Positions 9,802 to 18,554 of a stretch of 64,000 bases of DNA are shown here, piece after piece (positions within the stretch are counted from its first letter, which is position 1; the number at the start of each line of letters is the position of its first letter). The notes under the pieces were generated by a model. That model worked only from the letters and a program-made list of their open reading frames with translations. It searched no databases and was not told the origin of the DNA. The stretch is taken from NCBI GenBank assembly GCA_026004675.1, contig BPJP01000001.1, forward strand, positions 124,001 through 188,000, in the 5' to 3' direction. The stretch comes from Gemmatales bacterium (GTDB taxonomy: Bacteria > Planctomycetota > Planctomycetia > Gemmatales > Gemmataceae). A program made the position numbers and the translations under genes.

Positions 9802-10960
9802 ATGTTGCTCGTTTGGATGATTCTGGTTTTTGTTCTTGGAGCCTGCGTCGGCAGTTTCCTGAACGTCTGCATTTACCGCCTGCCATTCGACAAGAGTGTT
9901 CTTTGGCCCGGCTCGCGCTGTAGCCACTGCCTGAAATCGATCAAGTGGTATGACAATATCCCTCTTGTCAGCTATTGGCTGCTCGGCGGCAGATGCCGAT
10001 TTTGTCGAACACGGTTTTCCATTCGTTACTTTTTTATCGAACTGTCGACAGCGTTGATATTTGTCGGTTTGTTTTACGTCGAAGTGATTGCCAACGTATA
10101 TGGACTGGACGAGGCGTTGCTGGGGACGAACCGATTCAATGTCGGCCGAGGCGCGATATTCACCTTCCACGCGCTCCTCGTCTCTTTATTGCTGGCGGCA
10201 AGTGTATGCGATTACGATCATCACATCATCCCGTTGCAGATAACCGTCAGCGGCACGATCTTTGGTCTGATCGGTGCCTTGTTGTTTCCTTGGCCCTGGC
10301 CGTATCTGCCTGCGGAAGCCGAAATGGCGGCGGGGGCCATGGTGGTTTCAAAAGCAGCCGCCTCGAATCGGGCTGTTCCCGTGGCCTGTGTGGGGACCAT
10401 TGCCCGCATGGCTGGCGCCGGGAGGAAACTGGCAGACGGGATTGGCGACCGGTTTGGCGGGAACGCTTGCCGGCGCCATTTTCTTGCGTGGTGTTCGGTT
10501 TTGTTTCGGGTTGGGAATGGGAGCGAAATACATGGATCCGCCAGCCGCTGACGAAGCCTCCTTTAGCTGGCCTTGGCGTATCTGGTCCTGGTGCGGCCGG
10601 GTCGGTGGACAGGCGCTGGGCATCGGCGACGCCGACTTGATGATGATGGCCGGCGCCTTTTTGGGCTGGCAGGTGGTCATCGTCTCATTCTTCGTCTCCG
10701 CATTTCCCGGTCTGGTTTTCGCCGTGGCTCAACTCATGATTCGCGGCGACCGCCGGCTCCCTTTCGGACCGGCACTGTCGCTGGGTATCGTTACCACGTT
10801 TCTCGGCTGGCCTTGGATTGGGCGTGCCGTGCAGCCGTTGTTTTTCAATGCTACCCTTCTGACCATTTTGCTGATTAGCGGTTTTTTCTTGATGATTCTC
10901 TCCGGGTTGCTGATTCGCTGGCTGCGAGGACAACCTCCGCCGTTGGAAATGGAAACCTAG
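9802..10960 (+). CDS. Prepilin peptidase / leader peptidase A24 (one frameshift)
   Basis: Membrane aspartic protease that cuts the leader of type IV pilins and type II pseudopilins and N-methylates the new end. The N-terminal domain has the two Cys pairs CSHC and CRFC of the methyltransferase-type enzymes. The catalytic Asp residues are in SVCDYDHHIIP and in the GxGD motif GQALGIGDADLMM. Several hydrophobic helices cover the rest. The frame breaks at GGGGG 10332-10336; with GGGG the protein continues as AAGPWWFQK and ends at 10960 (about 385 residues; the span is 3n+1). A likely substrate in this window is the DUF1559 protein at 59.2 kb, whose N-terminus is a pilin-type leader. Confidence 0.85.
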
Positions 10961-10999
10961 CATTCCTGAATACTTTGGCGTCGACGACAAGCTGATACC

Positions 11000-11612
11000 A
11001 TGAAGCACATCGCGATCATCGATTATGGCATGGCCAACTTGCGCAGCGTGCAAAAGGCTTTTGAAAAGGTAGGGTATCGCGCCGAGATCGTCGCTGATCC
11101 CGACCAAGTGACGAAGGCGGATAAACTCGTGTTGCCGGGCGTAGGTGCGTTTCGCGACGCCATAGCCAGGTTGCGCGAAGCTCATTTCGTCGAAGCGATT
11201 GCCGACCATGTTCGCGCCGGTAAACCTTTTCTCGGGATTTGCCTGGGACTCCAACTTCTCTTTAGCAAAAGCTATGAGGATGGCGAACATTTTGGTCTCG
11301 ATTTGTTTCCAGGTGAAGTGGTTCGCTTTCCCGATCTTCCCGGCTTGAAGGTGCCGCATATGGGGATGGAATCAGCTCCGCATCAAAAAGCCGGCGCCGC
11401 CCCTCAAGCATACGCCTGACGGTGCCCATGTCTATTTTGTGCATTCCTATTACGTTGTTCCTCGAGACGCGGCTTTGATCGCAACGGAAACCGATTACCC
11501 TACGCCTTTCGCCTCTGCTATCTGGCACGAAAACGTCTTTGCCACCCAGTTTCATCCGGAAAAAAGCCAGCGCATTGGCCTGGCCATGCTGCGGGCATTT
11601 GCCGAGTGGTAA
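11000..11612 (+). CDS. hisH: Imidazole glycerol phosphate synthase glutaminase subunit (one frameshift)
   Basis: Class I glutamine amidotransferase that supplies ammonia to HisF in histidine synthesis. About 203 residues. The start [17 protein letters not shown] is typical; the nucleophile is Cys in [11 protein letters not shown], and the catalytic His-Glu pair is in [10 protein letters not shown] near the C-terminus. The frame breaks at GGGG 11362-11365. With GGG the sequence reads VPHMGWNQL and continues to TAA 11610-11612; the span is 3n+1. Because hisH is normally needed, this break is most likely a sequencing error rather than gene loss. No other his gene is in the window. Confidence 0.9.
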
Positions 11613-11653
11613 ACGTCAACAGGTCTTTCGAAGAACCGGGTGTTGTCAGCGAA

Positions 11654-12583
11654 TCATTTCTTCAGTGCACGGCGCACGCGCTGGGCGTTGGCATGCATGA
11701 TGTCGAGAAAGTTCCCTTCCTCGGGCTGGTTGCCGACGGGGGTCAAAAACCACGCTCGCGATTCCCATCGCCCTTGAGTTTGTCATCGGTCTTGGCGAGC
11801 GGTTGGCCTTCCCAGAGCATGATTCTGGCCGGATGCTTTTTGACCAGTTGCTGCAATTCTTGCCAGTCTTTTTCGGCAGGAAATTCATCGGGTTCCCAAA
11901 TGGACGCTTTGCAGGTTCAGGCCGTAACGCTGGGCAAGGTATTGGTAAACCGGATGCGATGCCAGAAGAGGCTGTTGGCCGACGCCGGCAAAGACGGCTT
12001 CGAATTCTGCATCCAAGGCCGCCAAATCTTTTTCCAGTTCGGCAAAATTCGCTTCGAACACGCTAGCGTGCTCAGGCGAAAGTTTGGCCAGGGCATCTTT
12101 GACCGACCGGGCTTGGGCGATCGCAATGGTGGGATCGAGCCACGTGGTAAAGGCGGTGCCAGCGTGGGTGTGTTTCCCTTCAGGACCGTGTTGGTGCGTA
12201 ACGCCATCTTTGACGAGGATGTACTTTTTGCGCACAGCTTCCGTGGTGTTTACCATCCTGCTCGTTGGGAGGGAGACCATCTGTAGCCATTTGGCATAAC
12301 CGGCACCATTCAAAAGAATCAAATCGGCTTCCTGGAATCCCCTGATCACTTGACTGTCTGGTCGCCAAAATGCGGGATCGATGTCAGCTGGAACCGGAAA
12401 ATGCACTTCTATGTAGTCGCCTCCAATCCGCTCAGCGAAGTACCTCAAAGGATAGTTGACAACGAAGACCCTTGGTCGTTCTCCCAACGGACGTATTGCC
12501 TTCGGACTCAGTGTGCCGCTCGAAGGATAACACGAGGAAATTGAAAGCGCGATGAACAGCACGCCAAAACGAAGGTACTGCAT
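11654..12583 (-). CDS. Zinc-type metal-binding lipoprotein (ZnuA-like, cluster A-I), three frameshifts
   Basis: Extracytoplasmic binding protein of the Zn/Mn type, anchored as a lipoprotein: ATG 12583 opens MQYLRFGVLFIA and a lipobox SISSC. The body has RVFVVNYPLRYFAERIGG, a His-rich loop HQHGPEGKHTHAG of the kind seen in ZnuA, the TTWLDP segment and LASHPVYQYLAQRYGL. Three single-base insertions interrupt the last quarter (near 11895, TTT for TT; near 11780, GGG for GG; near 11741, CCCCC for CCCC). With them removed it ends VRRALKK at 11654 and the span is a multiple of three. It is the third gene of a set with an FtsX-type permease and a LolD-type ATPase, not with ZnuB/ZnuC. Confidence 0.75.
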
Positions 12584-12612
12584 TTGTCGGGCTCCACTCT
12601 TAGAACGAACTT

Positions 12613-13791
12613 TCACAGCAAAAACCAACGTATCAGGCTTTCGCCGAATTGGGCGGTTGCCAGCGTCAGTGCGGTCGCGATCGCTCCGCTGGAGACGATG
12701 ACCAGGAAAACTTCACATGCCAGAATACCAATGATCCGGCTTCTCGAGCCGCCGATTTTCGTCAGCGTTGCCACCTCCTCGCGCCGCAATCGCAATGATA
12801 GCATGAAGACCAGGACGACCAGCAAGATCGTGGCGATACCCAAAAGCAAGGCACCTGCCAAAACAAACGTTCGCACGCGCAAAATCGTCGCGAGCAGACC
12901 ATCCATCACAGTCGACGGCACGACCGCCTGCACCTGTTCCTTTTCCGATTGATAGCGACCGAGCAACAGTGTCAGCGATTTTTCTGGGTCCTGTTCGCCA
13001 TGAGGGATGGCAATGACCGCCGTTATCGGAAACGTCCCCGGTTCACCGTGAAAATGAAACGTGTGCATGTTTTCCGGCGTGATTTCGGTGTAGGTCGCCA
13101 CCGAAGCATTAGCCGTTTGCCTGTTCCCTTCTTTTTTGAGAAGTTCTTTTTCCTGCAAATCCTGATGGCCATGCCCCAAGCCGGCGATGATCCACGCCGT
13201 TTTCAGATCCACAAAGACAGCGGAATCATCGGGCGAATCGATGGGTTCAAGGACGCCGACCACTCGCATCTTCAAAGGGTAGACGCCGGCGATATCGAAC
13301 AATTGCTCCGGATCGGAAAGCAGCGAGTCTCCAGGCTCGAGTCGCAGCGCTTTGGCGACGTCGTAGCCAAGGACGCATTCGCCGAGCATGCCGAACAGCC
13401 TGCCCTGCCGAATTCTCAGCTTGCGGAAGTCGAAATATTCGATCGTCGTGCCGACGATGGGATGCTTTTCCGCACGATAACGAACCAGAAGGGGGACGGC
13501 GGTCGCCAGCCCCGATCGCTGCACCCGGTCGGCTTCGGCAAACGTCGTGGTCGCGGGCGGTTCGGACTCGAAGTAGAGCGAGTTCAATACAAGCTGTGTT
13601 TCGCTCCCTTTGGCCCCGATGATCAAAGGAGTGCTATGAGCCCGTCGGCGCAGTTGACCGGCACTCTCGTCGACAAGGGCATCGACCCCCGCGGGCAAAT
13701 AGATGATCAGCGTTATGGCGGCGACCAGAATAGCGGTCTTTGTTTTATGAAAACAGATATACCGCCACGCTATGTAAAGACACTCGTTCAT
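12613..13791 (-). CDS. ABC transporter permease of the FtsX/MacB/LolC type
   Basis: 392 residues. One N-terminal membrane helix (about 18-38, TAILVAAITLIIYLPAG) is followed by a large extracytoplasmic domain of about 230 residues and three C-terminal helices (about 290-392), the classic MacB/FtsX topology of mechanotransmission ABC systems. The conserved coupling segment RLRREEVATLTKIGGSRSRI lies between the second and third helices. It overlaps the ATPase gene by four bases (ATGA), so the two are translationally coupled, and the metal-binding lipoprotein gene follows. This type of permease moves lipoproteins, peptides or signals rather than free ions, so a link to metal handling is only implied by the neighbours. 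Confidence 0.85.
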   Translation of the reverse strand: MNECLYIAWRYICFHKTKTAILVAAITLIIYLPAGVDALVDESAGQLRRRAHSTPLIIGAKGSETQLVLNSLYFESEPPATTTFAEADRVQRSGLATAVPLLVRYRAEKHPIVGTTIEYFDFRKLRIRQGRLFGMLGECVLGYDVAKALRLEPGDSLLSDPEQLFDIAGVYPLKMRVVGVLEPIDSPDDSAVFVDLKTAWIIAGLGHGHQDLQEKELLKKEGNRQTANASVATYTEITPENMHTFHFHGEPGTFPITAVIAIPHGEQDPEKSLTLLLGRYQSEKEQVQAVVPSTVMDGLLATILRVRTFVLAGALLLGIATILLVVLVFMLSLRLRREEVATLTKIGGSRSRIIGILACEVFLVIVSSGAIATALTLATAQFGESLIRWFLL

Positions 13792-14501
13792 GGCCGACCC
13801 GTTGATTCAGAGAGCATCTCCCCGGTCGGGGTGCTCTCGGCGGTTTTGCCATAAAAATCGCTAATCTCGCACACTCTGCCAAAACGATCGAGCAAGCCGT
13901 GGTCATGCGTTACCATCAGCACCGTAACGCCCCGCTCGCTGGCGATATTCAGCATGAAATGGAGAACGTGCTTCTTGGTGGCCGGGTCGAGGTTTCCCGT
14001 CGGCTCGTCTGCGAAAAGAAGAGCCGGCTCGGTGATCAAGGCCCGGCCAATCGCCACGCGCTGTTTTTCCCCTTGTGACAATTGCCCGGGAAAACGCTTG
14101 AGCTTATCAGCGATTTCCAGTTCGTCTGCCAGCTGCGACGCTCGGGCGACCGCGTCCCTGGGCCGCGCCACAGCCTTGTTGATTCGAAATGGCAATAACA
14201 AATTATCCAGCACCGTCAAGTAATCCAAAAGTTCGAACGCCTGAAAAACCAAGCCGATCCTGCTGATGCGGAATTCGCGACGAGCCGTTTCGCTCAAAGC
14301 AGTAAGTTCCGTACCATCGATAACGATCGAACCGCGGTCGGGCACGAGGATGCCCGCCAGCAGATGCAGCAGCGTGCTCTTGCCGGAACCGCTCGGTCCG
14401 ATCAGTGCGACCTGCTCGCCTTGTCCGATCGTGAACCGGTCGATGTGCAGACGAAAACCCGAAGCGGGGTAGGCGAAATGAAGATCGGTTACCTGGATCA
14501 C
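13788..14501 (-). CDS. ABC transporter ATP-binding protein, LolD/MacB type
   Basis: About 237 residues from GTG 14499-14501, which follows AGAGGAAA at a good distance; the open frame extends upstream to 14627 but that part has no homology. Walker A GPSGSGKSTLL, Q-loop VFQAFELLDYLTVLDN, signature LSQGEKQRVAIGRAL, Walker B LLFADEPTGNLD and the switch His in VTHDH are all intact. The LDYLTVLDN and GNLD pattern is that of LolD/FtsE/MacB-type ATPases. It is the first gene of the set with the FtsX-type permease and the metal-type lipoprotein. Confidence 0.9.
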   Translation of the reverse strand: MIQVTDLHFAYPASGFRLHIDRFTIGQGEQVALIGPSGSGKSTLLHLLAGILVPDRGSIVIDGTELTALSETARREFRISRIGLVFQAFELLDYLTVLDNLLLPFRINKAVARPRDAVARASQLADELEIADKLKRFPGQLSQGEKQRVAIGRALITEPALLFADEPTGNLDPATKKHVLHFMLNIASERGVTVLMVTHDHGLLDRFGRVCEISDFYGKTAESTPTGEMLSESTGRP

Positions 14502-14734
14502 GTTGGGTTTCCTCTGTTGCTTGCAGCACACACCGGACCACTCTTTCAACATTCGACGAATGACTCTGAGGATGTCAACGCCCACGCGCAATCGACAATG
14601 GATCGGATTGGGACCGGTCGATTCCATTATCTCCGAATGGGGCGGCTATGAAACGGTTTTCTTTCGCATTTGCGCGTGAGATAATGACGTTCTGATCGTC
14701 AAAACCAATGTTTTCACCGATAATCGAGGACGAA

Positions 14735-16615
14735 ATGCGTTTGACCCTGGTATTGCCCTCGCTGCTTTGGTTCGCCACGGGCGTCTCCAGCGCCGGGAAG
14801 ATCACGCCGCATCTGACAGTCGCAGGCGGTCCAATCAATGGAGTGCTTATAGAAAAGGCTTCCTCTCGATTGGCAGTGTATGGCTGGCAAGTCGACGATT
14901 CCCCCAAGCCGGAATGGGTTCTGCTGACCCACGGAAGGCGCGACGCGCTCAAACAGGCACAAGCCTTGATTGCCGATGGTACCAAGGCGATTGCCCCCGG
15001 GCGCGAGCGATACGCTCTGGAAAAAGCCAGCGACTTCTGGGCTGCCTTTACGCGAACTCGTTTTCATGACTATGCCCAGCAGTCTACAAAGATTCTGGCG
15101 AAACCCTTGAAAATCAGCCGTTGGGTTTCGGACGGCGACACTTTCGAATGGAAGGGGTTGACATTCAAGGTTCTGGAAACGCCGGGCTACACCCGAGGCA
15201 GTGCCACCTATGTCGTCAAGCTCGACGGCAAAACCATTGCCTTTACCGGCGACCTGATCTACGGCGATGGCAAAATCCTCGATCTGTATAGTTTCCAGGA
15301 TGAAATACCGGAAGCCGATATCCGGGGTTACCACGGGTACGGCAGTCGCCTCGCGCAACTTGTCGCCAGTCTCAAAAAGGTCGCTGCCGAAAACCCCGAT
15401 TTCTTGATCCCCGCGCGCGGTCCCGTCATCACCGAACCGAAACAAGCCATCGCTAAACTCATCGACCGGGTGCAGAAACTTTATCGCAATTACCTCTCAA
15501 CCAACGCCCTTCATTGGTACTTCAAGGAAAGACGCATGCGCCTTTGCGGTGAGCGCGTCCTGGGCAAAGGAGCGAATATCGAATTGATGCCCTATTGCCT
15601 GCATGAGAAAACGCCCAACTGGATCTTCGAAACCGCCACTAGCCGACTTTTGATCTCCGACGAAGGCAATAGCTTCCTGATCGACTGTGGAGCCAAACGT
15701 GTCATCCAGGATGTCAACGATCTGATTGAGAAAAAGATCATCACCAAGGTGGATGGCATCTTCGTCACGCATTTACACGATGACCATACGAATGTTGTGC
15801 AGGAAGCATCAGAGAAATTCAAATGCCCGGTCTATGCCACCGAGGAATATGCCGACGTTCTGGCCAATCCTGGCGCCTATCATTTGCCGGCTTTGACAAC
15901 CACACCGATCAGAAACATCACTGTGATGAAAGACGGCCAAAAAATGAAGTGGCAGGAATTCCAATTTACTTTTCACTTCTTCCCCGGCCAAAGTTACTAC
16001 CACGGAGCGCTCTTCGTGCAAAAGAAAGACGCTACTCCGATTTTCTTCATTGGCGACTCGTTCGCCCCCTCCGGCTTCGACGACTATTGTGTTCTCAACC
16101 GAAATCTACTCCATGAAAGCACCGGCTATCTGCTGTGCTTGAAAAAACTGCGTCGCATCGAGGGGGACTACCGCCTGATCAACGAACACATCCGCTACGT
16201 CTTTAAGTTCAGCGATAAAGAGCTTGACAACCTCGAAAAACGCTACCGCCAGCGAATCGCCCTGCAGCGTGAATTGTTCCCCTGGGACGATCCGAATTAC
16301 GGCGTCGACGAACAGTGGGCCGTGTTCTATCCGTATGGACTCAGGCTGAAGCGCGAGCACAAGGCAGGGTTAAAAATCCGCCTCACCAATCATTCTCCCG
16401 TAGCCCGGACGTTTAGCGTGACTCCGAATGTTCATGGCGGCTTGGTTCTGGTCGATGCCGAAAAAGAGATCACCTTGCAGCCCAGGGAAACGGGAAGTTT
16501 GCACGTTACCGTCCGCGCTCCCGGCAAGTCGGGAAATTATCTCGTCACCGCCGGCGTCTATTCCAATGGCATGGCGTTCGACGACTGGATTGAAGCACTG
16601 ATCGAGGTAGAGTGA
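14735..16615 (+). CDS. Secreted tandem metallo-beta-lactamase-fold hydrolase
   Basis: 626 residues from ATG 14735 (behind GAGGA; a start at 14708 is possible but would precede the signal peptide). A signal peptide (about 1-20) is followed by two MBL-fold domains. The first (about 25-260) has a decayed metal motif, LLTHGRRDAL instead of HxHxDH, although TPGYTRGSATYVV and FTGDLIYGDG remain. The second (about 300-490) has an intact VTHLHDDHT, SYYHGAL, FIGDSF and INEH. A beta-sandwich tail of about 100 residues (RLTNHSPVARTF, TLQPRETGSLHV) ends the protein. The substrate is unknown; the secreted location and the tail suggest extracellular polymer or metabolite turnover. Confidence 0.75.
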   Translation: MRLTLVLPSLLWFATGVSSAGKITPHLTVAGGPINGVLIEKASSRLAVYGWQVDDSPKPEWVLLTHGRRDALKQAQALIADGTKAIAPGRERYALEKASDFWAAFTRTRFHDYAQQSTKILAKPLKISRWVSDGDTFEWKGLTFKVLETPGYTRGSATYVVKLDGKTIAFTGDLIYGDGKILDLYSFQDEIPEADIRGYHGYGSRLAQLVASLKKVAAENPDFLIPARGPVITEPKQAIAKLIDRVQKLYRNYLSTNALHWYFKERRMRLCGERVLGKGANIELMPYCLHEKTPNWIFETATSRLLISDEGNSFLIDCGAKRVIQDVNDLIEKKIITKVDGIFVTHLHDDHTNVVQEASEKFKCPVYATEEYADVLANPGAYHLPALTTTPIRNITVMKDGQKMKWQEFQFTFHFFPGQSYYHGALFVQKKDATPIFFIGDSFAPSGFDDYCVLNRNLLHESTGYLLCLKKLRRIEGDYRLINEHIRYVFKFSDKELDNLEKRYRQRIALQRELFPWDDPNYGVDEQWAVFYPYGLRLKREHKAGLKIRLTNHSPVARTFSVTPNVHGGLVLVDAEKEITLQPRETGSLHVTVRAPGKSGNYLVTAGVYSNGMAFDDWIEALIEVE

Positions 16616-16640
16616 TACGGTTGAAGTCAGCGAGAAGGCG

Positions 16641-18488
16641 ATGGCAAAGGTGACGATTGCCCATGACTGGAATTGGCGGCGGGGCTGTTCCGCGCCGGAG
16701 TGGCCCAACGTTTGCTCGTTGGGTCAGGTCGGTCTGCTGTTGCTGGCGTTTGTTCTTTTCTTTCCGTCCCACGTAGCAGCGCATCCAATCATCGTAACCA
16801 ACGCGTTCGTGTATGTGACACGCGACCAGATTTCGGCAAAGGTCGAAGTTTTTCTCGAAGACCTGTATCGCTTTCACCAGTTGCCGCTGAATAAACAGGA
16901 CTTTCTAGAGCCGGATGTCATTCGGAAGGGGATCGAAACGCACAAAGCATTTCTGCTCGACAAGTTTGTCATTCGCGACATCTTCGGCGAGCGCATCGAC
17001 GGGCGAATCGTTCGAGTCAAGGAGTTCGACATCAAGCCAGCGGGTGTGCCTTTAGCCGAGTTGATGGCCCATAAGCTGACTTACGAAATCCAATATGAGT
17101 TACCGGCTCCTCCGGAGTTTCTCACTTTCAGCCAACACCTGGTCGACAAAGACAAGATTGTGCCTTCGGTGATGAACCTTGTTGTCAAGCAAGAGAAGGG
17201 AGGCGTGCCCCATACTTTCGAGTTGAAGCCCGGCGAACCCGAAACCCTTCGCTTCGACTGGAACAATCCTCCATTGTCGCCCGAGGCATCCGACGAGGAA
17301 CGCAAAAAGTGGTTGGAAAGCCAGAAGGCGGAGCAACTCGGCATCACGGACCTCAGTACGGTTTACGCGTATCTGTATATCGAAGATTATGAGGTGCGGC
17401 TGGAAATCCTCGTGCCTCTTTTGTCTTTGGAAGAGAGCGTGCTCATTGCCCGCGATGAGGACGAGTTTCTCGACGTAGCCGAACAGGATGCTGCCCGCCA
17501 GCAGATCGAAGCGTTTTTTGCCAGCGGCAATCCGCTCGAGATCGACGGCCGCAACGCCAAACCGGTTGTTCGCAGTTGCGATTTTTTCGGCCTCGATGTG
17601 AAAGATTTCGCCGTTCGCGGCAAACGACGCAAAGTCAGCGCCATTAGTGCCCGTGTTGGCCTCATCCTCGCCTATCCTCTATCACAGCCAGCCAAAGAGG
17701 TGAAACTGACTTGGAACCGCTTCAACGACTCGATTTGGACGATTGTGCTGGTGGTCATTGACAACGACAGTAGTAAACGAATGACGCTTTCCAGGTTGCG
17801 AAACCGAAACGTCTACACCTGGACCAGTCCGGGGCGGAGTCTGCCGCCGGCGATCCAAGAAGTGGCAGTCAAGAAATCGTCGGCTGCGGGGATCGCATGG
17901 CTTCTCGTTGCGTTGCTATGCATGCTCATGATGTTGCCGGCCATCTTCTTCTTGCGTTTTCGAGGCGCTCCCGCGTGGTCGTGGTGGGCCACGGTCGTTG
18001 CACTCTCGGCTGCCGCTTTCTACTGTGCCCACGCCGCGGACCGCGCCGAGCCTGATCTCGACAATGCCGATTCGATTTTCGCTGCACTGCATCAGAATCT
18101 TTTCCAGGCATTTGCCCTGCGCGACGAAAACGACATCTACGACGCCTTGGCCAAATGCGTGGACGGCGATCTCCGGCGAAAAATCTACCTTTCCATTCGG
18201 CAACGTCTGCAAATGGAAGATCAAGGGGGAGCGGTGTCCCGGGTGGAACAGGTCGAGATCGTCGATGGTAAACTGACCAAAACGTTCACCGATCCTCAAG
18301 GTCTGGGATTCAACTACGAATGTACGTGGACGGTAACGGGAACCGTGGAACATTGGGGGCACGTCCATTCCCGAACGAATCAATACCAGGCCATCTTTTC
18401 CATTGCTCCACGAGACGATGCCTGGAAGATCACGGACATGAAGCTGGTAAAAGAGGAACGTGTGATGCGAAAAACCAATGTTCGTTAG
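16641..18488 (+). CDS. Uncharacterised membrane protein with large extracytoplasmic region
   Basis: 615 residues, no family recognised. A signal or anchor helix (about 28-47, VGLLLLAFVLFFPSHVAA) is followed by AHPIIVTNAFVYV and a beta-rich extracytoplasmic domain to about residue 410. Then come two membrane helices (about 418-440 and 448-468) and a C-terminal domain of about 140 residues (LFQAFALRDENDIYDALAKC, then ECTWTVTGTVEHWGH) that looks like an NTF2/SnoaL-type alpha+beta fold. The mature start AHPII and the topology recall nickel/HupE-type exported proteins, but this is weak. It begins 25 bp after the MBL gene on the same strand and 66 bp before the M28 peptidase gene, so the three may share a transcript. 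Confidence 0.6.
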   Translation: MAKVTIAHDWNWRRGCSAPEWPNVCSLGQVGLLLLAFVLFFPSHVAAHPIIVTNAFVYVTRDQISAKVEVFLEDLYRFHQLPLNKQDFLEPDVIRKGIETHKAFLLDKFVIRDIFGERIDGRIVRVKEFDIKPAGVPLAELMAHKLTYEIQYELPAPPEFLTFSQHLVDKDKIVPSVMNLVVKQEKGGVPHTFELKPGEPETLRFDWNNPPLSPEASDEERKKWLESQKAEQLGITDLSTVYAYLYIEDYEVRLEILVPLLSLEESVLIARDEDEFLDVAEQDAARQQIEAFFASGNPLEIDGRNAKPVVRSCDFFGLDVKDFAVRGKRRKVSAISARVGLILAYPLSQPAKEVKLTWNRFNDSIWTIVLVVIDNDSSKRMTLSRLRNRNVYTWTSPGRSLPPAIQEVAVKKSSAAGIAWLLVALLCMLMMLPAIFFLRFRGAPAWSWWATVVALSAAAFYCAHAADRAEPDLDNADSIFAALHQNLFQAFALRDENDIYDALAKCVDGDLRRKIYLSIRQRLQMEDQGGAVSRVEQVEIVDGKLTKTFTDPQGLGFNYECTWTVTGTVEHWGHVHSRTNQYQAIFSIAPRDDAWKITDMKLVKEERVMRKTNVR

Positions 18489-18554
18489 CAGTGTTGGCCA
18501 ACAAAAGGATCGTTTCATTCGCTGGCAAGTATTTTCTCTTCTGGAGACCGAGAT

